Shown piece by piece: positions 25,307 through 34,196 of a stretch of 64,000 nucleotides of DNA. Where the stretch lies: NCBI GenBank assembly GCA_016703025.1, contig JADJCV010000004.1, positions 2,359,501 to 2,423,500 on the forward strand, in the 5' to 3' direction. Position 1 is the first letter of the stretch. Each line of letters starts with the position of its first letter. The notes beneath the pieces were generated by a model, which saw nothing but the letters and a program-made list of their open reading frames with translations, was not told the origin of the DNA and ran no database searches. Position numbers and translations under genes: made by a program. This stretch comes from Candidatus Avedoeria danica (lineage in GTDB: Bacteria; Chloroflexota; Anaerolineae; Epilineales; Epilineaceae).

Positions 25307-25525
25307 GAACGTTCCTTCCTACCGGTGAGCGCTCGCGGGTCAAGTCGAAGGGTGCGAGCGCACGCCCAGCATAGGGGGCAACGTCGATCCCGCGACGTCG
25401 GGAAACCGCCGCGCGGCCGCCGCGCAACCGTTAATCCGTCGCCTGTACCCCTGCGCCGTGCCGTATGCCCTGCCCAACACCGCGTCCAGCGTGCTGCCGT
25501 CCGCCGACCTCACCCGAAGCCGCAC

Positions 25526-26122
25526 TCACAGCAACTCGGCAACGTCCACTTCGATGTCAGGCGCACAAAGCGGAGCAGCCACATCGCCCGCCTTGAGAAC
25601 GGTGATATCGCGATACCGGCGACCGTGCGGGTCGCGGTGCACCTCGAGGCGCTGCTCCGGCAGGCTGACGAGCCAGACCTCAGGCACACCGTGGCGGGCA
25701 TACAACGGCAACTTTCGGCGGCGGTCGTTCGCCAGCGACGTGCTGGCAACCTCGACGGCCAGAAAGACGTCCGCAGCGTCGGGCACACGGCGGCGGTACT
25801 GGCGCAGTCCAGGCCGCAGGATGGCGACATCGGGTTGGACGATCGAGTCATCACCCAGTCGTACGGCATCCTCGACCCAAACGACGCCGCGATCGCCAAG
25901 GTGCAGGACGAATTGGTGGAAGAGGAACGTCTTCGACGAAGCGTGCAGCGGGCCTGGCGGTGGCACGACGTAGATCTCGCCTTCGATCAGCTCGGTGTTC
26001 TGATCGGACGGCAGGACGCCGGTAGCGTACAGGGCCACGTATTGCTCGGCGGTGAACCGCCACCGAACCTGTCTGCGGGAGCGCACGGGTGCATCAGCGG
26101 CTCGGACGGCCATCGGCTCCAT
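25526..26122 (-). CDS. Uma2 family endonuclease-like protein (copy 2)
   Basis: 198-residue PD-(D/E)XK Uma2 protein with ELIEGEIYV, QPDVAILRP, LAVEVASTSL and LPLYARHGVPEVWLV. It is a close paralogue of copy 1; the best-conserved segments are VPEVWLVSLPE and RLEVHRDPHGRRYR. Its C-terminus is shorter by about 11 residues. The shared 5' flanks show that the duplication includes the promoter and ribosome binding site. A separate chromosomal duplication is likely to be recent. Confidence 0.85.
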   Translation of the reverse strand: MEPMAVRAADAPVRSRRQVRWRFTAEQYVALYATGVLPSDQNTELIEGEIYVVPPPGPLHASSKTFLFHQFVLHLGDRGVVWVEDAVRLGDDSIVQPDVAILRPGLRQYRRRVPDAADVFLAVEVASTSLANDRRRKLPLYARHGVPEVWLVSLPEQRLEVHRDPHGRRYRDITVLKAGDVAAPLCAPDIEVDVAELL

Positions 26123-26265
26123 CCTGAATCGGGGCGTCGCGGGATGTGTCGCACAAGCATAGCAGCCAGCGTAGCGGCTCAGCCGCCCGTCTGACAGGGT
26201 GCCGACGACACATCCGCGACAACTTGGTTACAGCGCCCTCGCGCCATCCCTGAGAGCGTCGCAGC

Positions 26266-27903
26266 CTACCGCCCCACCGCCAGGAACGCGCGATACGCCA
26301 TCGCCGCCCCCGTCCCGCACCCCGCACATGCCCGCCCGAATCCGAGCGCCGCGAGCGACGGGTGCCCCGGCGCGCCGCCACCGTTGACCGCTACCCCCGC
26401 CGCCGGATCCCCCGCCGCCAGCCCGATGTACGTCGCCGCGTCGGACGTGTCGTTCTCCGAGATGTCGTTCACGAGCACGACGACCGGCCGATCGCTCGTC
26501 ACGACCGCCGAGCCGTACGTGCCGGCCGGCATCGCGTTGAACGCGGCCGACGGGTAGAACGTGCGGCTGGCCCGCGCCGGGATCGCCACGCTGCACGGCG
26601 CGCCGCACGACGTCTGCGGCACGCCGGTGTCGCTTGCGAACGCCAGATCGACGCGCGCCGCTTCGTCTGAGACGTTCGTCACCTGGATTCCGGTCGTCAA
26701 CCGCATGGCCGTGTGCCCGCGCCGCACGAGCGGCAGGACCACCCGCCGCGCCGCCTCGCGATTCGGCACGGCGCTGTAGGCCGCGCCCTGGATGGTCAGG
26801 TCCTTGGCGTCGAGCACGACGGCGGCGATCGGTGCGTCCGCCGTGATCCGGGCCGAGGCGACGCAGTTGTCCGGCAGCACGGCCGAGGTGCCCTGGTAGA
26901 TCGTCGCCCCGCTCCCGCCCGCCACCGTCACCGGCGCCTCGTCGAACGACTGGCCGGCGCACGCGCCCGTGCTGCCATCGTAGTGCACGCGCACCGTCGT
27001 CGCCGCGGCGCCCGGGTTCACGACCGCGATGCCGGTGTCGTACAGTCCGACGGTCGTCGCCTGGCGCTTGCGGACGAGGGGCGCGTTGAGCTCAGTGGCC
27101 AGCAGCGTGTCGGGAATCCCCTCGAACGCGTAGACCGCCTTCTCGCTGGAGGCGACGTCGATGAACGACTGGACTGCGACGTCGGCCGCGCTGGTGATCC
27201 GCATCCAGCCGAGGAAGCCGTTCGGCGACGCATCGGCCAGCAGTCGGAAGTCGGCATCCCGCTCGAAGTCGATCGTGACCGCGGCACCGGGCGCGACGTG
27301 CAGGTCGGCCGTCGCGAACGCCGTCACGCCGCCCATCCCCCTCACCTCGACGTGGACCGAGTGCTCGGCGGCCGTATCCGTGTTCTGGATGGACACGAGC
27401 GACGTCTGGCCGTAGTAGTCCGCCACCACCAGCGGCAGCACGACGGTCTTCCCCGGCACGACGCTGGAGTAGATCCCGGCCGCGCGCGTCGTCTCCCAGT
27501 CCGTCCGGGCCAGTGCCGCGATCGGGCGGTCGGCGCTGACGACCATGGCGTACGCGCCGTTGGCCAGGCCGGGGACGAGCGGCAGGTAGACGTTGGCCGC
27601 GGTGCCCGGCAGGATGATCCGCGTGATCTCGATCGGCGCGCCGGTGCGGCCGTAGAACTGAATCTTGGCCGTCGCGACGTTCGTGAAGTCCAGGTTCTGG
27701 ACCTGGATGCCGGTTGCGCCGGCACCCTGGATGGCGGCGGTGTGCGCAGCGGTGCGCACGGCCATGCGCGCCGCGCGGGCCGGCGGGACGGCCGGACCGG
27801 CGGCAACGGCGGCCAGCGCCACGGCGAGCGCGGCGGCAACGGCGCCGCGCCGGACGATGCGGGCGACCAGGCGTCGCGCCGATCGGAGGGTGGATCGTTT
27901 CAT
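26266..27903 (-). CDS. Secreted repeat protein, adhesin-like
   Basis: 545-residue secreted protein. A long basic signal peptide (RRGAVAAALAVALAAVA, cleavage near PARAA) is followed by beta-rich repeats, each with the pattern GIQVQNLDFTNVATAKIQFY ... (S/T)ADRPIAAL ... YSSVVPGKTVVLPLV. At least four copies of the DRPIA/DAPIAAV-type motif are seen (about residues 120, 225, 350, 470). NVYLPLVPG lies near residue 100. The C-terminus contains CAGCG and ends MAYRAFLAVGR. A strong AAAGGAGA ribosome binding site precedes the ATG. A surface or matrix role is likely. It is divergent from the holin-like gene. Confidence 0.75.
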   Translation of the reverse strand: MKRSTLRSARRLVARIVRRGAVAAALAVALAAVAAGPAVPPARAARMAVRTAAHTAAIQGAGATGIQVQNLDFTNVATAKIQFYGRTGAPIEITRIILPGTAANVYLPLVPGLANGAYAMVVSADRPIAALARTDWETTRAAGIYSSVVPGKTVVLPLVVADYYGQTSLVSIQNTDTAAEHSVHVEVRGMGGVTAFATADLHVAPGAAVTIDFERDADFRLLADASPNGFLGWMRITSAADVAVQSFIDVASSEKAVYAFEGIPDTLLATELNAPLVRKRQATTVGLYDTGIAVVNPGAAATTVRVHYDGSTGACAGQSFDEAPVTVAGGSGATIYQGTSAVLPDNCVASARITADAPIAAVVLDAKDLTIQGAAYSAVPNREAARRVVLPLVRRGHTAMRLTTGIQVTNVSDEAARVDLAFASDTGVPQTSCGAPCSVAIPARASRTFYPSAAFNAMPAGTYGSAVVTSDRPVVVLVNDISENDTSDAATYIGLAAGDPAAGVAVNGGGAPGHPSLAALGFGRACAGCGTGAAMAYRAFLAVGR

Positions 27904-28105
27904 GGGTGTCTCCTTTGTGGTATCGTCGGCGGCATCCGGTCGTGCGGCGATGGCGGGCGCATCAGCGCCACCGCGACACGACGTGATCCTATCGACATTC
28001 GGCGCGCCAACAAGGCGACATGTCGCCCCGGACCAGCCGGTGACATCGCCTCCCACGCCTCGCCCCTCAGCAAGCCTCTCAGCAAGTCCCTCGAAAGGAT
28101 GTCCG

Positions 28106-28495
28106 ATGAAGCTCATCATCCGGATCGCCGCCACCGCCGTCGCCATCTGGGTGGCCGACCGCTACATCAACGGGATCGACGTCGCGCTGTCCGGCCAATC
28201 GCCGTGGCTCGTCTACGCGGTCCTGGCGCTCATCCTCGGCCTCGTCAACACGTTCATCAAGCCCATCATCACGCTGTTCACGCTGCCGATCACGTTCCTC
28301 ACGCTCGGCTTGTTCCTGCTCGTGATCAACGCCGGCATGCTCCTGCTCGCCAGCAAGCTCGCCCAGTGGGCCGGCTACGGCTTCACGGTCGACGGGTTCA
28401 TCCCGGCGGTGCTCGGTAGCGTGGTGATCAGCTTGGTCGGCGGGGTGTTGTACGGGCTGCTGAACGGGAGCGACAAGGGCAGCCGGCGGCGGTGA
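28106..28495 (+). CDS. Four-TM phage-holin-IV-like membrane protein
   Basis: 129-residue protein with four predicted transmembrane helices, matching the DUF360/phage holin superfamily IV (PF04020). Visible core: LILGLVNTFIKPIITLFTLP, ITFLTLGLFLLVINAGMLLL and GFIPAVLGSVVISL. Despite the family name, members occur in chromosomes of many bacteria and need not be lytic. The C-terminus is Arg-rich. An AAAGGA ribosome binding site precedes the ATG. Confidence 0.85.
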   Translation: MKLIIRIAATAVAIWVADRYINGIDVALSGQSPWLVYAVLALILGLVNTFIKPIITLFTLPITFLTLGLFLLVINAGMLLLASKLAQWAGYGFTVDGFIPAVLGSVVISLVGGVLYGLLNGSDKGSRRR

Positions 28496-28515
28496 CGCCG
28501 GTGCGGTGGGGTGGC

Positions 28516-28536
28516 CGCGCCGGCGTCACCGGCGCG
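28516..28536. terminator. Hairpin between convergent genes
   Basis: Perfect 8-base-pair GC stem (CGCGCCGG / CCGGCGCG) with a 5-base loop in the 71-base gap between the holin-like and propeller genes. No T-run follows. It may serve both convergent transcripts. Confidence 0.45.
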
Positions 28537-28566
28537 GGCGCCACGTGCGGCGAAGCGCGCCCGAGG

Positions 28567-30747
28567 TCACCGGGAACGGACGAGGACCCGCGGACCATTG
28601 TGTGCGGTGCCCAGCCAGACGCTGCCGTCCGGGCCGAACGCGAAGTCCGTGATGTGGGTCGCCGCCAGCCCGTCGCCGCTGCGGAGCGCGCGCCATGACC
28701 CATCCGGCAGCCGGACGCGCAGCCCGTCCGGCAGATCGCCGACCCAGAGGCTGCCGTCCGGACCGACGGCCAACGCTCGGCTCGGGTCCTCGGTCTCGAG
28801 GTCGATGAACGGCGCAGCAAGCGAGGGGTCTTGCTCCGGCGTCGTCCAGGCGCCCGCCTTGTCGCGACGCGACAGTCCCGCCGCCGTCCGCACCCACAGC
28901 GCACCGTCACCCTCGACGGCCAGCGCGAAGGCGCTGCCGGCACCGGCGCCCGCCGGCAGCCCGATCCTCTGCCAACCTTGGCCCGGCGCGTAGCGCGCCA
29001 GTTCCTGCGTCGCGCCCCCGCCGCCGGCATCGTCATCACCGTAGAAGCCCACCCACACCGATCCGTCGCTCCCCGCCGCGATCGCAGAAGGGGTGTTCGC
29101 CGGCAGGCCATCGGCCGGACCGAAGCACCGGAAGAACGGGTCGTCGGCAGTCGTACAGACGATCTGGACCTGTGTGTACGGGGCCAGCCACCACACCGAG
29201 CCGTCTGCGTCGATCGCAAGCGCCGTGACGCGCCCGCGCGGGTCGTCCTCGGCGACGCTCATGCGCAGCGGCAGCGCACCCGATTTCATCCGTCCGACGA
29301 CGCCGCCGCCGGTGGCCACCCACACGGCTCCGTCCGCGCCGATCGCGATGTCGTCGACGATCGAGAGATCGTACGTGTCGGACGGATCGAACGGCGCCAA
29401 GCTCCCGGCCGCCCGGCGCTCGACGATGCCGTCCCCGCCGCCCAGAAAGACGCCGGCCGGCGATGCCGCGACGACCGAGCCGCCGGCGTCGCCGATCGCG
29501 GCCGCCTGGAATCGGCTGTAGCGCCCGTCTGGCGTTCGCTCGTACAGCCCGACGTCAGTGGCCAGCCAAGCCGTTCCGTCGCCATCGAGCGCGATGTCGG
29601 TCAGCCCATAGATCGTGTAGACCTGAAGGCCTTCCGCCTGCCCTTCCACGCGCGCGCCGCCCGGCGCGTCTGCGTCCGGAACGGTCATGACCCCGTACTG
29701 CCAGCCGATCCACGGCTGTCCCTGCCCGTCCAGCGCCAGATAGGCCGCTTCGCCGTTGGGTTCCATGGCGACCGCGCCGAGTTCGACCGATACCCACTGG
29801 CCATCCTCCGTCAGGATGCTCATCTCCGGACGCCAGAGACTCCCGACGGGCTCGACCGATCCGTGCAGCGCCAGGACACGCCCATCCGGCCGGATGCCGA
29901 CGTCCCAGACACGCGGCGTCGACTGCCGCCCGATGGTTTCCCATGACTGCCACTGCCCGTCGGCCCGGCGCACCTGGAGACCGTCGTACAGCGTGCCGAT
30001 CCAGACGTCGCCGTTTGGCGCCGGGCGAATGCACCCCACCTTGTTGACCTTGTCGATGCCCCACGGCGGCTGCTCCCAGTCCCCGTCGGGTCCCAGCCGC
30101 GCGACGCCCATCACCGCCCCGAACCAAACGCCGCCTTGCGTGTCAACCGCCACCTTGATCAAAGCGTTGCCGACGCGTTCGGTCCGGATGTCGCCGTCGC
30201 CTTGGTCGACTGTGATCGGGAAGTCGGACGGCAGCGGCGGCCGCACCGTCGTCCAGACCCCATCCGGCGAGCGCCGCCCCGCCCCAAGATCGGTGGCGAC
30301 CCACACCGTGCCGTCCGGCGCAAACGCGATGTCGTTCGCCGCATTGCTCGGCAGGCCGTCGGCGACGGTGAACTGCGCCAGCGCCTTTCCGCTGCCTGAC
30401 CATCGGGTGACGCCGCCACTCACGCTCGTCGTCCAGACTTCGCCCGCCTTCGGGTCGACGGCCACGCTCGTCAGGTCATCGCTGTCGACGAACGCCTCGA
30501 GGCGATCGATCGCGAGCGTGGGAAGGTCGACCGCGTCGGTCGATGTGATCCCCGAGCCGGAACGATTGGCCGTCAGGGGCGATGTGCTGGGCGACGCGGA
30601 ATCGGACGCGATCGACGTACCCGCAAGCTCGGTGGGCGTCGGCACGGGCGCACCTTCGAACGGCACGCCCGCGTTCCGACCGGCGCAGGCGAGCACGGAC
30701 AGGGTGAACGCGGGCATGAACGCGAGCACGATCAGGCGGCGTTGCAT
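28567..30747 (-). CDS. Reg_prop-like beta-propeller lipoprotein
   Basis: 726 residues. The N-terminus (MQRRLIVLAFMPAFTLSVLAC) looks like a lipoprotein signal with Cys21 as lipidated residue. A Ser/Thr/Pro linker (25-70) precedes about ten propeller blades with motifs such as IAFAPDGTVWVAT, VAVDTQGGVWFG, IALDGDGTAWLAT, IAIGADGAVWVAT. The blades are of the two-component-regulator propeller type, but no kinase domain follows. The last blade ends FAFGPDGSVWLGTAHNGPR. Paralogue of the genes at 14376 and 30937. GGAGAG precedes the start. Confidence 0.82.
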   Translation of the reverse strand: MQRRLIVLAFMPAFTLSVLACAGRNAGVPFEGAPVPTPTELAGTSIASDSASPSTSPLTANRSGSGITSTDAVDLPTLAIDRLEAFVDSDDLTSVAVDPKAGEVWTTSVSGGVTRWSGSGKALAQFTVADGLPSNAANDIAFAPDGTVWVATDLGAGRRSPDGVWTTVRPPLPSDFPITVDQGDGDIRTERVGNALIKVAVDTQGGVWFGAVMGVARLGPDGDWEQPPWGIDKVNKVGCIRPAPNGDVWIGTLYDGLQVRRADGQWQSWETIGRQSTPRVWDVGIRPDGRVLALHGSVEPVGSLWRPEMSILTEDGQWVSVELGAVAMEPNGEAAYLALDGQGQPWIGWQYGVMTVPDADAPGGARVEGQAEGLQVYTIYGLTDIALDGDGTAWLATDVGLYERTPDGRYSRFQAAAIGDAGGSVVAASPAGVFLGGGDGIVERRAAGSLAPFDPSDTYDLSIVDDIAIGADGAVWVATGGGVVGRMKSGALPLRMSVAEDDPRGRVTALAIDADGSVWWLAPYTQVQIVCTTADDPFFRCFGPADGLPANTPSAIAAGSDGSVWVGFYGDDDAGGGGATQELARYAPGQGWQRIGLPAGAGAGSAFALAVEGDGALWVRTAAGLSRRDKAGAWTTPEQDPSLAAPFIDLETEDPSRALAVGPDGSLWVGDLPDGLRVRLPDGSWRALRSGDGLAATHITDFAFGPDGSVWLGTAHNGPRVLVRSR

Positions 30748-30936
30748 CGGTTGAACTCTCCTCGATATCGAACACGGACGGCTTGTGGGTTGCGGCGTCC
30801 CTGCGACAGGGTGCCAGCGACGGACGGCGTCACGGCGACCGCATCTCTCAGCGGAAGCCCTTCAACGCGGCCAAGCTTACGCGGACGGCGTTGCTCAGGT
30901 GTTACGCGTCAGGCCGCCACGTGCTGCTCGCCACGT

Positions 30937-33102
30937 TCACGGCCCCCACTCGAACCCCCGCACCCCCCGCTCCGCCGTCCCGACCCACACCCGCCCATCC
31001 GGCGCGACGGCAATCTCGCTCACCGCGCCCAGCGTCGGACCGCCCACGACCTCGCCCCATCCGTTGTCCGACCGGCGCGCGCGCAACGGGTGCGACCGCG
31101 CACCGACCCACAGCGTGCCGTCGGGCCCGGCGGCCAACGCCGCGGCGTCGCGCGTCGCGCCGAAGCGCCAGTGCGGCTGGTCGGCATACGTCGTCCAGCG
31201 CCCGTCGGGCGCCAGGCGGGACAGCCCGCGGGCGCTCATGACCCAGAGCGCGCCGTCGGGCGTCTCGGCCAGCGCGTATACGGCATCGCGGATGAGCGGC
31301 TCGGGCGGCGCAACGCGCGTCCAGCCCGTTTCGGGGCGATGGTACGCCATGTTCCGCGCGCCGAAGGGCTGGTCGCGCCACGCCAGGCGCGTGTCGAAGC
31401 CGACCCACACCGACCCGTCGCGCCGCGGCAGGATCGCCGTCGGCTCGAGCGCCGGCAGGCCGTCGTCGAAGCCGTAGCGGATCCATGTGCCGTCCGCCAG
31501 GCGGCGGCTCACCCCGACGGCGCCCCGCCCGTCGGCCGCACGTCCGGCCTGGCCGGACGCGCACCACAGCGAGCCGTCGGCGCCGAACGCCAGCGCGTTC
31601 GTGTGCGGATCCACGAGGCCGTCGTTCACGCCGAACGTCGTCATCGCCCCGTCCGCCGTGCGCCGCACGACACCGCGCGGCGTGCCGAACCACAGCGTCC
31701 CGTCCGGTGCGGCGACGATCGCGTCGACGCGCGCGTCCGCGGGATCCAGCGGCGTCCCGTCGTCGGCGGCCACGACGTCGATGTGCGTCAGCTTGCCATC
31801 CGGCGCCAGCCGGTCGGCACCGAAGCGGGAGCCGAACCAGACACCGTCCGGTGCGAGCGCGAGCGCCGTGATGTGGTTGCTCGCGAGGCCGGGCGCCGAG
31901 CGGCGCGTGAGGGCGCCCGACGGACCGCGCACCGCGATCCCGCCCGATCCGCCCACCCACACGGCGCCGTCCGGTGTCGTCGCCAGCGCGCGCAGCTCGC
32001 GGAGCGGCGCCAGCGGTCCGCCGTCGACGGCCATCACCGACCAAGGCGCCGCCGCTCCAGCGGCCCCGCCGAGCATCAGCGCCCCCTCGGCGGCGATCAC
32101 CGGCGCGCCCGCGGCGTCAAAGGCAAGGCGCCGCAGCGGGCCGGGACGGGACACGTCGCGCAGCCGCGCATCGAGATCGCCCAGCGGCACCGTCCGCCAC
32201 GTCGAATCGACCGCCGCCGGGTCGATCGCGTCGACCACGACCGGCGGGCCGAGCGCATCGAGCACCCAGACGTCCCCGCCGGGGGCCGCCGCGATGTCGA
32301 CGGGCCGCTGGACTTGAAGCTCGTCGCGGAACATCTCGAACCGGCGGCGCTGGCCGTTCGCCCGCACCTGATGGAGCGGTGCCGCATGATCGAAGGGCGA
32401 GCTGAGCCAGACATCCCCATTCAACATGGGCACGATCCGGTCGATCGCATTCTGGAATCCGAGCATGTGCGACCATCGGCCGTCCGGCGACAACTTGGCC
32501 ACGCCGTCGTCGAGGCCGATCAGGACGTCGCCACCCGCCGCGACGGCAACGGACCGCGGCGTCGCCGGTTCGGTGCGGCCGCCGTCGACGGGGGTCGGCA
32601 GCGGCGGCGGCTGCACGGCCGTCCACGTGCCGTCCGCCGCGCGTTTGGCCGCGCCCCGATCCGTGACCGCCCAGACATCGCCGTTTGGGCCGACGGCCAC
32701 ATCGTCCGCCGCCAGCCAGAGGTCGTCGACGTCCGTCGTCACCGTCGCCGTCACGCCGCCGGACGCCCAGCGCACGACGCCGCCGTACGTCGCGGCCCAG
32801 ACGTCGCCCGTCGCATCGTCGACGGCCAGATCGCGCACGTCGTTCGGGTTGACGAGCACGACCGCGTCGGCGACGGCGAGCGGCGAGGAGGGCTCGGGCG
32901 TGGACATCGGCGTCGGCAGCGGCGTCGGGGCGATGGGGTCGGCGGCGAGGAGGATGGGGAGGTAGATCGGGGTTGCGGCGGTGGCGACGGCGGGGCGGGC
33001 AAGGAGCGCCAGGAGGGCGAGGAGCGCGGGGGCGCTGGAGAAGACAGCGTTCCGGATCGCAGGGACGAGAGCGCGATCGGCGGGGGTGGTGGATGGACGC
33101 AT
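30937..33102 (-). CDS. Secreted Reg_prop-like beta-propeller protein
   Basis: 721 residues. Signal peptide (PALLALLALLARPAVA, cleavage near ATAAT), then TPIYLPILLAADP and a short Thr/Pro linker. Two runs of blades follow (LAVDDATGDVWAAT, VAVGPNGDVWAVT, ALAPDGVWFGSRFG, IVAAPDGTLWFGT, LAFGADGSLWCAS), ending AERGVRGFEWGP. A YLP motif thus lies at the mature N-terminus, as in the paralogue at 14376, whereas other secreted proteins have it at the C-terminus. The ATG at 33102 is chosen from the signal peptide; the frame to 33348 crosses a tandem-repeat region. Upstream gene on the same strand as the lipoprotein propeller. Confidence 0.82.
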   Translation of the reverse strand: MRPSTTPADRALVPAIRNAVFSSAPALLALLALLARPAVATAATPIYLPILLAADPIAPTPLPTPMSTPEPSSPLAVADAVVLVNPNDVRDLAVDDATGDVWAATYGGVVRWASGGVTATVTTDVDDLWLAADDVAVGPNGDVWAVTDRGAAKRAADGTWTAVQPPPLPTPVDGGRTEPATPRSVAVAAGGDVLIGLDDGVAKLSPDGRWSHMLGFQNAIDRIVPMLNGDVWLSSPFDHAAPLHQVRANGQRRRFEMFRDELQVQRPVDIAAAPGGDVWVLDALGPPVVVDAIDPAAVDSTWRTVPLGDLDARLRDVSRPGPLRRLAFDAAGAPVIAAEGALMLGGAAGAAAPWSVMAVDGGPLAPLRELRALATTPDGAVWVGGSGGIAVRGPSGALTRRSAPGLASNHITALALAPDGVWFGSRFGADRLAPDGKLTHIDVVAADDGTPLDPADARVDAIVAAPDGTLWFGTPRGVVRRTADGAMTTFGVNDGLVDPHTNALAFGADGSLWCASGQAGRAADGRGAVGVSRRLADGTWIRYGFDDGLPALEPTAILPRRDGSVWVGFDTRLAWRDQPFGARNMAYHRPETGWTRVAPPEPLIRDAVYALAETPDGALWVMSARGLSRLAPDGRWTTYADQPHWRFGATRDAAALAAGPDGTLWVGARSHPLRARRSDNGWGEVVGGPTLGAVSEIAVAPDGRVWVGTAERGVRGFEWGP

Positions 33103-33262
33103 GGGGGTGCTCCCGTCTGCGGTGCGGGTCTGTCGTTGGCCGCGAGTCCAGGTTTGGCGACGAGCCGTGGACGGCCCGTCGGCGGCCACGCCGTAACGGC
33201 TGACACCAACCGGCGCATCCGGGTTCCGCCGAATCGTTACAGCGCATGGGTCGACGCCTGGT

Positions 33263-33332
33263 CCGACCCCAGCAACCTGGGTCGACCCCGATAGCTTGGT
33301 TTGACCCCGACAACTTTGACCCCGACAACAAC
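33263..33332. repeat. Degenerate tandem repeat of GACCCCGACAA
   Basis: Four successive units share GACCCC(G/A)(A/G): two of about 20 bases (33263-33302) and two of about 15 bases (33303-33332) reading GACCCCGACAAC. It lies between the propeller gene start and the terminator of the RRM gene. Function unknown; it could also bind a regulator. Confidence 0.65.
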
Positions 33333-33365
33333 GGCCCCGGAGCTGCAATGCTGCTCCGGGGCCGT
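33331..33365 (-). terminator. Strong hairpin terminator downstream of RRM gene
   Basis: Perfect 13-base-pair stem (33331-33343 with 33353-33365) around a 9-base loop, arms ACGGCCCCGGAGC / GCTCCGGGGCCGT. On the minus strand it is followed by TGTTGTCGG, a weak T-containing tract. It ends about 100 bases downstream of the RRM gene stop. Confidence 0.7.
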
Positions 33366-33461
33366 GTGCTTTCGCAATTCAGTTGTATCTGGCCGTCCGT
33401 CCCTTGCGGGACTTCAGGCCGTCACACCGTCACGCAGTGCGCGCGGTGTGGTTGGGGTGGA

Positions 33462-33806
33462 CTACCAGCCGCCGCGACCGCCGCCGCCGCCACCGCTCGA
33501 GCGATAACCGCCGCCGCCGCCACCGCCACCTGCGCGACCACCGCCGCCGCCACCGGCCGGGCGCTCGCCCGCCTCGTTGACGGTGATCGTGCGGCCGCCC
33601 ATGGACGAGTTGTTCAGGGCGCGCATCGCCGCGTCGGCGGCGTTGTCGTCGTTGAACTCGACGAAGCCGAAGCCGCGGCTGCGGCCCGTCTCGCGGTCGG
33701 TGATCACAACGGCATCGGCGACATCGCCGTGCGGTGCGAACGTGGTGCGGAGCTCATCCGAGGTCACGGACCACGGGAGACCACCGACAAAAAGCTTCTT
33801 GGCCAT
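33462..33806 (-). CDS. RRM-domain RNA-binding protein (cold-inducible type)
   Basis: 114-residue protein of the cyanobacterial Rbp type. One RRM (about 1-80) has RNP2 LFVGGLPW and RNP1 RGFGFVEF, followed by a Gly/Arg-rich tail (GGGGGYRSSGGGGGG). Such small proteins bind mRNA and are often cold-induced chaperones of RNA structure. An AGGAGG ribosome binding site precedes the ATG. The promoter box lies about 280 bases upstream, giving a long 5' leader as expected for cold-regulated mRNAs. It is downstream of groEL on the same strand but separated by a terminator-like hairpin. Confidence 0.92.
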   Translation of the reverse strand: MAKKLFVGGLPWSVTSDELRTTFAPHGDVADAVVITDRETGRSRGFGFVEFNDDNAADAAMRALNNSSMGGRTITVNEAGERPAGGGGGGRAGGGGGGGGYRSSGGGGGGRGGW

Positions 33807-34196
33807 AGGGAACAGAACCTCCTGGTTTGGCGAGGCGGCACGTTGGCCGCTCGCCGATGTGGATCGGGGATGCGCAGCTTGGCCTGAGGTTCCCTACACC
33901 ACACACAGGAGATCCCAGAATCGGCACACAAGAGGGGCGAACCCGTCGCCGCTAGTGCCGGGAGGCACATCACGCGGTGACCCTTGTCATATCGATATCA
34001 GAGGACAACTGACGGAGCGGGAGGGCGAACTCATTGATGCATACGTTCGACTCGGTGTCGAACCCACATCCTCAATGGACAACAGTATACCCTACTTTGG
34101 CTGCAATTGCGACGTTCGCCATTAATCTTGTAACAGACCGCGAGGGCGGAGGCTCTCGCCCCCGCCCTCGTCATGCGGCTGCTTGCGGTCGACGAA
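33807..34196 (-). promoter_or_regulatory. Promoter and long 5' leader of RRM gene
   Basis: A TATACT box at 34089-34084 would start transcription near 34077, leaving an untranslated leader of about 270 bases. No convincing -35 hexamer is seen at normal spacing. The leader contains an ATATCGATAT palindrome and a GTTCGACTCGGTGTCGAAC inverted repeat near 34050, either of which could fold. No tRNA or open reading frame of note is present. The groEL 3' end bounds the region. Confidence 0.5.
34141..34170 (-). terminator. Hairpin downstream of groEL
   Basis: Perfect 9-base-pair stem CGAGGGCGG / CCGCCCTCG with a 12-base loop, 27 bases after the groEL stop. On the minus strand TCTGTTACAAGATTA follows, which has few consecutive T residues, so termination strength is uncertain. 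Confidence 0.6.

Noticed and set aside
33960..34080. Possible tRNA because of GGTTCGA-like text
   Set aside because: No cloverleaf arms of correct length could be drawn, and acceptor and anticodon stems are absent on both strands.
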